Shown one piece after another: positions 1-7,475 of a stretch of DNA of 32,306 nt. The notes under the pieces are model-generated. The model made no database searches and was not told where the DNA came from. It was given only the letters and a program-made list of their open reading frames with translations. Both the position numbers and the translations under genes were made by a program. Position 1 is the stretch's first letter. Every line of letters starts with the position of its first letter. This DNA is from Candidatus Pacearchaeota archaeon (GTDB taxonomy: Archaea > Nanobdellota > Nanobdellia > Pacearchaeales > DTIR01): positions 1-32,306 of the forward strand of contig JACRHU010000043.1 in assembly GCA_016211995.1 (NCBI GenBank), read 5' to 3'.

Positions 1-2
1 AT

Positions 3-1700
3 TTATTCTTCAAGCATAGAAGTATCGCCTAAGCTGAGATGCAGCTCTTTTGCCTTTAATAAACGACGCAAAATTTTCCCACTTCTTGTTTTAGGCATCT
101 TATCAATAAATTCTATTTCTTTAGGATATGCGTGGCCAGCAAGCTTTTTCTTTACAAATTGCTGAATATCTTCTATTAATTTATCTCCTATTCCAATTTT
201 TGTATTTCTCAAAACAATAAAAGCTTTGATTATCTCTCCACGTAATTTGTCAGGTTTTCCAATTACAGCAGCTTCTGCAACAGCAGGATGCTCTAGTAAA
301 GTAGATTCAATTTCAAAAGGACTTACTCTTTCTCCTGCTGTCTTAATTATTTCAGATGCTCTACCAACAAACCAGAAATATCCTTCTCTATCTCTATACG
401 CACGATCATTTGTAATATACCATTTACCTCTGAAATAAGAATTATACATTTTTTTATTTTCCCATACAGTTTTCATCATAGCAGGCCAACCTGGTTTGAA
501 TGCCAAGTCTCCTTCCTTCCTATCTTTTAAGATTTTTCCATTTTTATCCACAATTTCTGCTTCAATTCCAGGAACAGGCTTGCCCATTGAACCTTCTTTT
601 ACAGGAACACAGGGAAAATTACATATCATCATTGCGCCTGTTTCTGTTTGCCAGTAAGTGTCATGCACTATCAATCCAAATTTTTTCTTTGCCCATTCTA
701 TTGCTTCTGGATTTAGTGCTTCTCCTACACAACATACATGTCTTAAATTCAATTTAGGAATTTTTGGTTCAGCACTCTGCAACATTCTCAATGCTGTTGG
801 AGCAGTATAAAGCATGTCTACTTTATAATCAGCTAAAATATCTATCCACTTTTGAGCATCAAATCTTCCTTCATAACTTATAATGCTGTTTCCATTTATT
901 AATGGAGCAAGTATACCATAAACTACACCAGTAATCCATCCAGGATCAGCTGTACACCAGTAAACATTTTGCTTATGTAAGTCAAGTACATATCTTGCTG
1001 TTATTAGTTGCTGGACTATTGCATAATGTGTAATGACGATGCCTTCAATTGGAGTGCCAGCAGTTGAAGAAGTAAACATCAATAACATTTCATCATCTTT
1101 ATTCATTTTTTCAATATTAAACTCACTAGAGGCAACTTGCATTTCTTTTTTGAAAGAGATTTTTGAATCAGAATCTGTTAAAATAATATTTTTTGGTTTA
1201 TTTTTCATCTTTCTGATTCTTTCATAAAGTTCAGAATTAGTTACAAAAACAATTGGCTTAGCTTTTTTAGCTCTCTGTTCCACTCCCCAAGAACCAAATG
1301 CAGGAAATAAAATTGTTGCTATTGCACCAATTTTTAAAATTCCAAAAAAAGAAATATACAATTCAGGTGTACGTGGTAAAAAGATATAACATCTATCTCC
1401 TTTTTTAACACCAAGTTTTTTTAATACATTAGCAAATTTATTTGAAAGTATTGAAAGTTCTTTGTATGTATATTTTTTCTTTTCTTTTTCAGATTCCCAA
1501 TACAATGCAATTTTGTTTCCATTTTTCTCTACATGCCTGTCCAGTGCATTATATGCAGCATTTAGTTTTCCATTTGAAAAAAAAGAAATTTCTTTTTCTG
1601 CATCTTTCCATTTAAAATTTTTATAAACTTTGTTATAATCTTTTAAATTTGGTTCGATTCTCAAATTTTTTTCTTTGATTGAGTAAATTTTAGTTTTCAT
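3..1700 (-). CDS. Acetyl-CoA synthetase-like AMP-binding enzyme
   Basis: Predicted ANL-superfamily ligase that activates acetate or another short acid as acyl-AMP and transfers it to CoA in the cytoplasm. Visible motifs are YWQTETG (A5), the ITNDRAYRDREGYFWFVGR hinge region (A7/A8), and C-terminal MPKTRSGKILRR, whose lysine is catalytic and the usual acetylation site. At 565 aa it matches short AcsA-type enzymes. The phosphate-binding loop is odd: it reads TSSTAGTPIEG (about residues 210-220) instead of TSGTTGxPKG, with an extra residue and Glu for the usual Lys. I chose the start at 1700 because it overlaps the Nudix stop as ATGA and has AGGAG seven bases upstream; an in-frame Met at 1769 lies inside the Nudix gene. 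The family is clear; the substrate is inferred. Confidence 0.88.
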   Translation of the reverse strand: MKTKIYSIKEKNLRIEPNLKDYNKVYKNFKWKDAEKEISFFSNGKLNAAYNALDRHVEKNGNKIALYWESEKEKKKYTYKELSILSNKFANVLKKLGVKKGDRCYIFLPRTPELYISFFGILKIGAIATILFPAFGSWGVEQRAKKAKPIVFVTNSELYERIRKMKNKPKNIILTDSDSKISFKKEMQVASSEFNIEKMNKDDEMLLMFTSSTAGTPIEGIVITHYAIVQQLITARYVLDLHKQNVYWCTADPGWITGVVYGILAPLINGNSIISYEGRFDAQKWIDILADYKVDMLYTAPTALRMLQSAEPKIPKLNLRHVCCVGEALNPEAIEWAKKKFGLIVHDTYWQTETGAMMICNFPCVPVKEGSMGKPVPGIEAEIVDKNGKILKDRKEGDLAFKPGWPAMMKTVWENKKMYNSYFRGKWYITNDRAYRDREGYFWFVGRASEIIKTAGERVSPFEIESTLLEHPAVAEAAVIGKPDKLRGEIIKAFIVLRNTKIGIGDKLIEDIQQFVKKKLAGHAYPKEIEFIDKMPKTRSGKILRRLLKAKELHLSLGDTSMLEE

Positions 1701-2161
1701 ATTTGCTCCTTTTCCAATTTTGAAATATATTTTGAGGCAATTCTTAATATCCTTTTCTGATTTGGCCAAGTTAATAGTTTTAATGCATTTTTATAATCTC
1801 CCCACATACATCCATCATGCTCTCTTTTATCTAATCTTATTTTTCCTTTTTTAATTTTAACAAGGAATGAACTGAATGTTTGCCCTTTAAAACCAAGCTT
1901 CTTCTGTTCATTTTTTTTGTAGTCATATTTCCCACCAAAACCGAGTTTCAAAAATTTTAAAGGTTTCTGGCCACTTTCCTCCTTTATTTCTCTTGCTACG
2001 GTTTTTTTCCTATTTTTATCTGATTTTTTAATTCCACCTTTTGGAAATTCCCAACCAACCCAATGTAATTTTCTGTGAAGCAATAAGAATTTTGTTTTAT
2101 TTCCTTCTTTAGCATATGTAACACAAAAAATTCCTTCTCTATATCCCAATTTTTTTAGCAT
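1697..2161 (-). CDS. Nudix hydrolase (Ap4A/NTP pyrophosphatase-like)
   Basis: 154-aa cytoplasmic Nudix-fold hydrolase expected to cleave a nucleoside diphosphate linked to another group. The Nudix box runs from PKGGIKK to REIKEESGQ (about residues 40-64) and keeps the metal-binding REIKEES core. The Glu of GX5E is Lys and the final hydrophobic residue is Gln. FPKGGI preceded by WVGWE resembles dinucleoside-tetraphosphate hydrolases. It is the first gene of a two-gene operon with the AMP-forming ligase (ATGA overlap). Adenylated by-products of that enzyme could be its substrate, but this is inference. A TATA-like TTTTTAAA lies 22-29 nt before the ATG and there is no Shine-Dalgarno, so the transcript is probably leaderless. 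Confidence 0.85.
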   Translation of the reverse strand: MLKKLGYREGIFCVTYAKEGNKTKFLLLHRKLHWVGWEFPKGGIKKSDKNRKKTVAREIKEESGQKPLKFLKLGFGGKYDYKKNEQKKLGFKGQTFSSFLVKIKKGKIRLDKREHDGCMWGDYKNALKLLTWPNQKRILRIASKYISKLEKEQI

Positions 2162-2182
2162 GTATCGGTAAACCTATTCATA

Positions 2183-2190
2183 TTTAAAAA
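2183..2190 (-). promoter_or_regulatory. TATA box for the Nudix-ligase operon
   Basis: TTTTTAAA on the minus strand, 22-29 nt upstream of the ATG at 2161, the spacing expected for leaderless transcription. Confidence 0.55.
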
Positions 2191-2391
2191 GATTATTAAT
2201 CATTATATTTAGAATATTTTTATATTTTTTAATTACTTTTCAATAATTATCAATATTTTAAAAATTTTTCAAAAAAAGAAAAATTTAAATACAAGTATTA
2301 ACTAACTTTGATAATTAAAATTAAATTTTAATTAATGTTTAATCCAAATTTAAAATTTAAAAATAAAAAAGAGGAGCTTTTAATATCAAAA

Positions 2392-2487
2392 AAACCCAGG
2401 GGGTTTACATAAAAAGCTATGCTTTTTAGGTTCCCAAAAACCTAAGGTTTTTGCGATTAGGATGCTAAAAACAGCAAAGCTGTTTTT
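2392..2487 (+). promoter_or_regulatory. Four tandem hairpins upstream of pdaD
   Basis: Perfect short stems in order: AAACCC/GGGTTT (2392-2406), AAAAAGC/GCTTTTT (2411-2427), AAAAACC/GGTTTTT (2436-2452) and AAAAACAGC/GCTGTTTTT (2467-2487), each with a 3-nt loop. The last runs into seven Ts. An alternative stem, TTAGGTT/AACCTAA (2426-2432 with 2439-2445), would exclude the third hairpin, as in a two-state leader. The linker GGATGCT (2460-2466) recurs at 22341-22347 and inverted at 31185-31191. It ends 20 nt before the pdaD ATG. It could be an attenuator, a terminator or a repeat element. Confidence 0.6.
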
Positions 2488-2507
2488 TTCACAATAAAGA
2501 AGTTTTA

Positions 2508-3089
2508 ATGATACCTACAAAGATATTTTTTACCAAAGGCATAGGAAGGCATAAAGAAAAATTAGCAAGTTTTGAATTAGCATTAAGAGATGCAGGTATA
2601 GCTCCATACAATCTAGTTAATGTTTCTTCTATATTCCCCCCGGGATGTAAAATCGTTCCAAGAGAAAAAGGTTTGACTGAGTTAAAACAAGGCCAAATAG
2701 TTTTTGTTGTTCTTGCTAGAAATGAGACAAATGAAGCAAACCGACTTGTTGCAGCAAGTATAGGCTGTGCAATTCCTTCAGATCCAAATGCTCATGGTTA
2801 TCTTTCTGAGCATCACTCATTTGGAGAGCCAGATGATAAAGCAGGAGATTATGCAGAGGATTTAGCAGCACATATGCTTGCTTCGACTCTTGGAATAGAG
2901 TTTGATGCTGATGCAGACTATGATGAAATGCGCGAGACATGGAAAATAGATGGTAGAATAGTTAGAACAATGAATGTCACACAATCAGCTATAGGCAAAG
3001 AAGGTATGTGGACTTCGGTTATAGCAGTAGCTGTTTTTTTAGGTAATGAAAGTAATGGCGAGAAAAAAGAAGGGAATAATGATAGATAA
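2508..3089 (+). CDS. pdaD: Pyruvoyl-dependent arginine decarboxylase
   Basis: Converts arginine to agmatine and CO2, the first step of archaeal polyamine synthesis; agmatine is also the donor for agmatidine in tRNA-Ile2. The proenzyme cuts itself between two serines to form an N-terminal pyruvoyl group. The site is visible as [12 protein letters not shown], with the cut expected between Ser40 and Ser41. [19 protein letters not shown] and the C-terminal [11 protein letters not shown] strand also fit the family. Length is 193 aa, slightly longer than typical because of a charged Asn/Lys/Glu tail. The start has no Shine-Dalgarno but follows the hairpin leader directly. A deoxyhypusine synthase gene downstream (5888) can use polyamine products. 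Confidence 0.93.
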   Translation: MIPTKIFFTKGIGRHKEKLASFELALRDAGIAPYNLVNVSSIFPPGCKIVPREKGLTELKQGQIVFVVLARNETNEANRLVAASIGCAIPSDPNAHGYLSEHHSFGEPDDKAGDYAEDLAAHMLASTLGIEFDADADYDEMRETWKIDGRIVRTMNVTQSAIGKEGMWTSVIAVAVFLGNESNGEKKEGNNDR

Positions 3090-3173
3090 GTCTATAACTT
3101 TTCGATTTAGATGTATTTGATAAGATTTAAATATTTTCTTATTCTTTCTAACTAGAGCAAAAGGGGTTGTAAA

Positions 3174-4367
3174 ATGGATTCTGACAAACTAGAAGAAAAG
3201 AACAATAACTTAGCAGAGAATTTTAATCCTTATCCTGAAGAAAAATCTGTTTCAGATGAAAAGCTGATAGTGAAGGCCTTGCCTGAAAGAGATCTTGAAA
3301 AAGGTTACAAGTCAGTTGGAGATAGAAAGCAAAAAACAAAACAAGAAAATTTTTTGAATATAATCAAGCTAGTCGCTCCAGGCACTATAATCAGAGAGGC
3401 AGTAGATGATATAATAAAATCAAGAAATGGTGCACTGATTGTACTTGATTCTGCAGGTTTGGGCAAGATTATAGAGGGGGGCTTTAGAGTTAATTGCAGA
3501 CTTACTTCACAAAGGCTTGTAGAACTAAGCAAAATGGATGGTGCGATTATAATATCTAAAGATATGTCAAAAATACTTTCTGCAAATACTTTACTTGTTC
3601 CAGATTCTGACATACCAACAGAGGAAACAGGAACAAGACATAAGGCTGCAGAAAGAACATCAAAACAGCTTGGAACATTGGTAATTGCGATTTCGGAAAG
3701 AAGAAGAATAGCAACACTATACCATGGAGATACAAGATACCCATTAAGAGGAACTCAAGAATTACTAAGAAGAGCAGTAGAATCTTTACAAATCTTAGAA
3801 AAACAATCAGAAATTTTTAATGATATGATGCTCAAATTCAATGTTCTTGAATTTACAAAATTAGTGACTCTAAATGACGTATGCCTGCTTATCCAGCGGG
3901 CAGAAATAATAATAAAAATAGCATCAATAATTAAAAGGCACGTCATTGAACTAGGAAAAGAAAGTAGTATTTTAAAAATTAGATTGAGAGAATTAATGAA
4001 AGATGTAGAGAGAGAAGAATTTTCTGTAATTTCTGATTTTTCTAAACTCAAGCTGAAAAAAACTAAAAGTTTACTTTCTATTCTTTCACTAGAAGAACTT
4101 TTAGAGATAGATAATATAATACTCACTTTAGGTTATTCTGACAAAGAGAGTATAATTTATAGCAAAGGATATAGAATACTGAATAGGCTGGGTTTACCAG
4201 AAAAAGAGATAAAATTATTGATGAATGATTTCCAAAACTTAAACAATTTGCTTGAAGCCCCAGCAGAGAACTTAACGAATGTTTTAAAAGACAAGAAAAA
4301 AGCAAAGTCTATACAGGAAAGACTCGCAAATCTGAAAGAGCAAGTTATTCTTGGTAAAAAAATATAA
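3174..4367 (+). CDS. DisA-type diadenylate cyclase
   Basis: Predicted to condense two ATP into cyclic di-AMP. The 397-aa protein has a charged N-terminal extension (1-55), a DAC domain (about 60-190) and a bacterial DisA-like helical linker and C-terminal domain. DAC motifs are VAPGTIIREAVDDI, KMDGAIIIS (the DGA motif, Asp122) and GTRHKAAERTSKQ, where the usual RHR is RHK (155-157). The C-terminus aligns with the DisA helix-hairpin-helix region, but the GVGE hairpin turn reads KDKK in LTNVLKDKKKAKSIQ, so DNA-junction binding is doubtful. A TATA-like ATTTAAAT sits near 3128-3135 and AGGGG precedes the ATG. The next gene, 32 nt on, is a DHH phosphodiesterase. Bacterial DisA architecture is unusual in archaea, which more often use DacZ-type cyclases. 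Confidence 0.85.
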   Translation: MDSDKLEEKNNNLAENFNPYPEEKSVSDEKLIVKALPERDLEKGYKSVGDRKQKTKQENFLNIIKLVAPGTIIREAVDDIIKSRNGALIVLDSAGLGKIIEGGFRVNCRLTSQRLVELSKMDGAIIISKDMSKILSANTLLVPDSDIPTEETGTRHKAAERTSKQLGTLVIAISERRRIATLYHGDTRYPLRGTQELLRRAVESLQILEKQSEIFNDMMLKFNVLEFTKLVTLNDVCLLIQRAEIIIKIASIIKRHVIELGKESSILKIRLRELMKDVEREEFSVISDFSKLKLKKTKSLLSILSLEELLEIDNIILTLGYSDKESIIYSKGYRILNRLGLPEKEIKLLMNDFQNLNNLLEAPAENLTNVLKDKKKAKSIQERLANLKEQVILGKKI

Positions 4368-4399
4368 TTGTAAAGATTAAGACTAGGAAATCTTTGAAT

Positions 4400-5443
4400 A
4401 TGTTAACTGATAAGCAAATCTCAGAAATAAGGAAACTACTTGAAGAGTCCCAAAATCCCCTTATCTTTTTTGATAATGATAGTGATGGATTAGCTTCTTT
4501 TCTTTTATTAAGAAGATATCTTGGAAGAGGAAAAGGAGTTGTAATAAAAAGTTTTCCAGATTTGAATGAAAGCTATACAAGGAAAATAAATGAATTAAAT
4601 CCAGATGTGGTTTTTGTTTTAGACAAACCATTGATATCGGAAAAATTTCTAGAATTTTTAGAACAGCACTCTCTTCCTTTAATCTGGATAGATCATCATC
4701 CAGTTCAAGAAATAAATTCTCCTCTTATTTATTATTTTAATCCGCTGTCAAACAAGCCAGAATCAAATGAGCCCACTTCATACTGGTGCTATAAAATTAC
4801 TAATAAAAAAGAAGATATTTGGATTGCAATGATTGGTTGTATTGGAGACTGGTTTTTGCCAGATTTTCTTGGAGAATTTGAAAAACTTTATCCTGATTTA
4901 ATTGATTTAAAAACTAAGAACTCGGCGCAGGTTTTATATGAAACAAAAATAGGAAAACTTGCAAATATTCTAAGTTTTGCATTGAAAGATAGGACAAGCA
5001 ATATAGTTAATATGCTTAAAATTTTATCTAATATAAAATCAGTTTATGAGCTTTTTGAAGAAGATAAAGATAAAACAAAGAAGATTTATAAAAGATATAA
5101 ACAGATTAATGCAAAATATTCAGCATTGCTTGAGAAAGCTAAATCCTTAGTTAAAAATAGCAAAAAACTATTTTTATTTAAATATAGTGGAGATTTGAGC
5201 ATATCTGGAGAATTATCAAATGAATTATTCTACTTGTTTTCTCCCAAAGTGATTGCTGTGGCTTATATAAAAGGTGAAGAAGCAAAAATTTCTTTAAGGG
5301 CAAAGTCAAATATAAGAGATATTGCTGTTAAAGTAGCAGAAGAATTAGGCGGAAGAGGTGGCGGACATGAACAAGCATGTGCTGTCAGTGTTCCTGTATC
5401 AGAGCTCTCAAAATTCAAGGAAAAAGTTGAAGGGCTAATTTAA
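4400..5443 (+). CDS. DHH/DHHA1 phosphodiesterase
   Basis: 347-aa metal-dependent phosphodiesterase of the DHH superfamily. N-terminal motifs are FFDNDSDG (Asp25/27/29), VLDKP (Asp75), IDHHP (98-100) and CIGDW (Asp150). The C-terminal DHHA1 motif is GGRGGGHEQAC. The family includes NrnA oligoribonucleases, GdpP/Pde c-di-AMP phosphodiesterases and RecJ-like nucleases. The stand-alone DHH-DHHA1 layout and the disA neighbour favour c-di-AMP or pApA hydrolysis, but this is inference; an archaeal RecJ/GAN-like nuclease remains possible. I chose ATG at 4400, with TAGGAAA about 10 nt upstream, over an in-frame TTG at 4394. Its stop overlaps the stop of the convergent small gene. Confidence 0.85.
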   Translation: MLTDKQISEIRKLLEESQNPLIFFDNDSDGLASFLLLRRYLGRGKGVVIKSFPDLNESYTRKINELNPDVVFVLDKPLISEKFLEFLEQHSLPLIWIDHHPVQEINSPLIYYFNPLSNKPESNEPTSYWCYKITNKKEDIWIAMIGCIGDWFLPDFLGEFEKLYPDLIDLKTKNSAQVLYETKIGKLANILSFALKDRTSNIVNMLKILSNIKSVYELFEEDKDKTKKIYKRYKQINAKYSALLEKAKSLVKNSKKLFLFKYSGDLSISGELSNELFYLFSPKVIAVAYIKGEEAKISLRAKSNIRDIAVKVAEELGGRGGGHEQACAVSVPVSELSKFKEKVEGLI

Positions 5444-5556
5444 GAACCAGCTGCTGCCTGTAATAATGCTTTTATTATTATAAATCCAATAATAGCTACT
5501 GCAGCCGCTTTTATTATATCAATCAAAGTATCACTTAAATCATTATGTTTGCCCAT
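5440..5556 (-). CDS. 38-aa single-span membrane protein
   Basis: Short gene starting MGKHNDLSDTLIDIIKAAAV and ending LLQAAAGS. A short polar N-terminus precedes one hydrophobic helix rich in Ile and Ala (about 14-35). The ATG lies one base after the stop of the upstream minus-strand membrane gene, so the two are probably cotranscribed. The stop overlaps the end of the convergent DHH gene. Close packing and uninterrupted hydrophobic coding support a real gene. Function unknown; it could partner with its two-span neighbour. Confidence 0.6.
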   Translation of the reverse strand: MGKHNDLSDTLIDIIKAAAVAIIGFIIIKALLQAAAGS

Positions 5557-5557
5557 T

Positions 5558-5827
5558 TTATTTAAAAACTTTCCTTTGAAGTTCCTTAATATCTGATTTA
5601 ATATTTATAAGGAGTTCATGTATTTTAAGCTTTTCCTCTATTTTTTTATTTTCTTCTTCTTGATCTTTTAATTTTTTTTCGAACCCAGATAAACTTACCC
5701 CAATTATAAAAAGGATGGCGGCCGCAATAATTAATATTCTATATTGTTCTGCGATTGGTAATGGTATAATTAATGAAATTACTACTACTATCACTGTAAG
5801 CAGAATTGTAATAAAGCTTTCACTCAT
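5558..5827 (-). CDS. Small two-span membrane protein with coiled coil
   Basis: 89 aa, not recognised. Two hydrophobic segments (about residues 5-24 and 28-47), joined by a short proline-containing turn, are followed by a highly charged Lys/Glu coiled-coil tail (52-89). It looks like a membrane-anchored scaffold. TTTATAAA lies exactly 22-29 nt before the ATG, indicating a leaderless transcript diverging from the deoxyhypusine synthase gene. The 38-aa membrane gene follows after one base. Confidence 0.7.
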   Translation of the reverse strand: MSESFITILLTVIVVVISLIIPLPIAEQYRILIIAAAILFIIGVSLSGFEKKLKDQEEENKKIEEKLKIHELLINIKSDIKELQRKVFK

Positions 5828-5848
5828 TTAAATACTTGATTTATCTCT

Positions 5849-5856
5849 TTTATAAA
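5849..5856 (-). promoter_or_regulatory. TATA box for the small membrane operon
   Basis: TTTATAAA, 22-29 nt before the ATG at 5827. It lies beside, but is distinct from, the plus-strand box for the deoxyhypusine synthase gene. Confidence 0.6.
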
Positions 5857-5858
5857 AA

Positions 5859-5866
5859 TTTATATA
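5859..5866 (+). promoter_or_regulatory. TATA box for deoxyhypusine synthase
   Basis: TTTATATA, 22-29 nt before the ATG at 5888; leaderless spacing. Confidence 0.6.
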
Positions 5867-5887
5867 CTTAAAATTATATTTTGTTTT

Positions 5888-6790
5888 ATGCAGCCAGTTA
5901 AGCCAGTCAAGATAAAAAAAGACATGAAAGTTTCCGAATTAGTAGATGCATTAAAAGAAACAGGGTTCAATGCAAGGAAGTTAGGCGAAGCCTCTGAAAT
6001 TCTTGTTGAAATGATTAAAGATAAGGAATGCAAAATTTTTCTCGGCCTTGCAGGAGCAATGGTTCCTGCTGGAATGAAATCAATTATCCTAGACTTGCTT
6101 GATTATACATATATTTTTGTTTCAACAGGTGCGAATTTAACACATGACTTAATTGAAGCTTTAGGGCATAAGCATTATAAAGGAGATGAAAAAGCAAATG
6201 ATGAAGAATTGCATAAACAGGGTATAGATAGAATTTATGATATTTTTATGAAACAAGATGTCTACAAAGATTTGGAAAAATTCTTCGAAAAGCATTGGCA
6301 GCAATTAGAGAAATGTACAAATATCAAAGAACTTTTATGGAAGATTGGAAAATTAGTTGATAATGATTGCATTTTAAAAAAATGTTTTGAAAAGAAAATT
6401 CCAATTTTCTGTCCAGCTATAGCAGACTCAGGCATTGGATTAATGATTTGGAGTAAAAAAGCAGCAGGCAAAAAAATTATTATTGATGCTTTTGAAGATA
6501 TGAAAGAAATTATAGACTTTGCTTGGCAGGCAAAGAAAAAAGGAGTTATTTATATCGGAGGAGGAGTTCCAAAGAACTTCATACAGCAGTCAATGCAGTT
6601 TTCAACACCTGCTTCATATGGAATACAAATTTCAACAGACAAGGAAGAATATGGTGGAAGCAGTGGTGCAAAGTTAAAAGAGGGCATTAGCTGGGGGAAA
6701 ATGTCAGAAAAAGGAAAATTTATTAGTATAATTAGCGATGCAACAATTATCTTGCCTTTGCTTGTTGCATCAGCATTTGACAAAATTTGA
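5888..6790 (+). CDS. dhs: Deoxyhypusine synthase
   Basis: Transfers the aminobutyl group of spermidine (or builds from agmatine in some archaea) onto a lysine of aIF5A, the first step of hypusine formation. The 300-aa NAD-dependent enzyme shows STGANLTHDLIEALG, FCPAIADSGIGL, IYIGGGVPKNFIQQ and GAKLKEGISWGKM; Lys271 in SWGK is the expected catalytic lysine. Full length for the archaeal family. Leaderless promoter. The S51 peptidase gene follows after 3 nt. PdaD in the same window would supply agmatine. Confidence 0.95.
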   Translation: MQPVKPVKIKKDMKVSELVDALKETGFNARKLGEASEILVEMIKDKECKIFLGLAGAMVPAGMKSIILDLLDYTYIFVSTGANLTHDLIEALGHKHYKGDEKANDEELHKQGIDRIYDIFMKQDVYKDLEKFFEKHWQQLEKCTNIKELLWKIGKLVDNDCILKKCFEKKIPIFCPAIADSGIGLMIWSKKAAGKKIIIDAFEDMKEIIDFAWQAKKKGVIYIGGGVPKNFIQQSMQFSTPASYGIQISTDKEEYGGSSGAKLKEGISWGKMSEKGKFISIISDATIILPLLVASAFDKI

Positions 6791-6793
6791 AAA

Positions 6794-7459
6794 ATGAGAA
6801 AATTATTTTTAGCTTCATCAATGAGAAAGTTATTAGCAAATAAAAAACTTAAAAATGAGTTGATTAAATTTTTGCCTAAAAAACCAAAGAATATTTTAGT
6901 AGGGCATATCCCTAATGCAGCTGATCCTCAAAAAGATAAGTCATATGTTCAAGAATCAATAAATCAGCTTGAATCTATGGGTATGAAAATTAGAAAAGTA
7001 GATTTAAGAGAGGAAAATAGAAAATCATTAAAGAAAAAACTTTCTGATTGTGACCTAATTTTTGTCAATGGTGGCAATACTTTTTATCTTTTAGAAATTA
7101 TAAGAAAAAGTGGTTTCAACAAAATATTGCCCAAGTTGTTAGATAAAGGCAAAATCTATCTGGGTGCAAGTGCTGGGAGCTATGTTGCCTGCCCTACAAT
7201 AGAGGCTGCAGCATGGAAACATGCAGATAGAAATATCAATAATTTAAAAGATTTAACAGGATTAAATTTTGTTCCTTTTATCATTACAGCACATTTTGAA
7301 GAAGAGGTCAGGAAAGCAACAGAGAAAGGAGCAAAAAAGGCTAAATTTCCTGTTGTTGCATTAACCGATAAACAAGCAGTCATTGTTAAAGGTAACAAGT
7401 ATAAAGTGGTTGGAAAGGGTAAGAGAAGATTTTATAATGGTTTTAAAGAATCTCGATAG
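6794..7459 (+). CDS. Peptidase E-like serine peptidase (S51)
   Basis: 221-aa protein of the S51 (dipeptidase E) family, cytoplasmic, probably cleaving Asp-X dipeptides. The nucleophile elbow is YLGASAGSYV (Ser126), preceded by FVNGGNTFYLL; the expected catalytic His is in IITAHFEEE (His167). The start is the ATG 3 nt after the deoxyhypusine synthase stop, implying cotranscription; MRKLFLAS matches the usual family N-terminus, so the internal Met11 is less likely. Substrate inferred from the family only. Confidence 0.85.
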   Translation: MRKLFLASSMRKLLANKKLKNELIKFLPKKPKNILVGHIPNAADPQKDKSYVQESINQLESMGMKIRKVDLREENRKSLKKKLSDCDLIFVNGGNTFYLLEIIRKSGFNKILPKLLDKGKIYLGASAGSYVACPTIEAAAWKHADRNINNLKDLTGLNFVPFIITAHFEEEVRKATEKGAKKAKFPVVALTDKQAVIVKGNKYKVVGKGKRRFYNGFKESR

Positions 7460-7475
7460 CTAAAAAAGGTGAAAA

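Larger units (their letters stand above)
2162..2507 (+). other. 346-base intergenic region: pdaD leader
   Basis: No credible coding sequence. The left part is almost pure A/T and holds the divergent Nudix promoter and a TATA-like AATTTAAATAC near 2283-2293 on the plus strand. That box lies about 215 nt before the pdaD start, so pdaD may have a leader of roughly 190 nt, unlike its leaderless neighbours. GAGGAG at 2371-2376 has no start codon after it. The right part is an array of hairpins (separate entry). Confidence 0.6.

Noticed and set aside
280-300. Another GGATGCT copy
   Set aside because: It is inside coding sequence and not flanked by inverted repeats.
1640-1670. tRNA T-arm-like GGTTCGATTC
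   Set aside because: It lies within the coding sequence of the AMP-binding enzyme and no other tRNA arms are present.
2371-2430. Leader peptide in front of pdaD
   Set aside because: GAGGAG is followed by an open stretch of about 14 codons, but it starts with ATC/ATA and has no ATG, GTG or TTG.
4394-4400. TTG start for the DHH gene
   Set aside because: The ATG two codons later has better spacing to the AGGAAA sequence.
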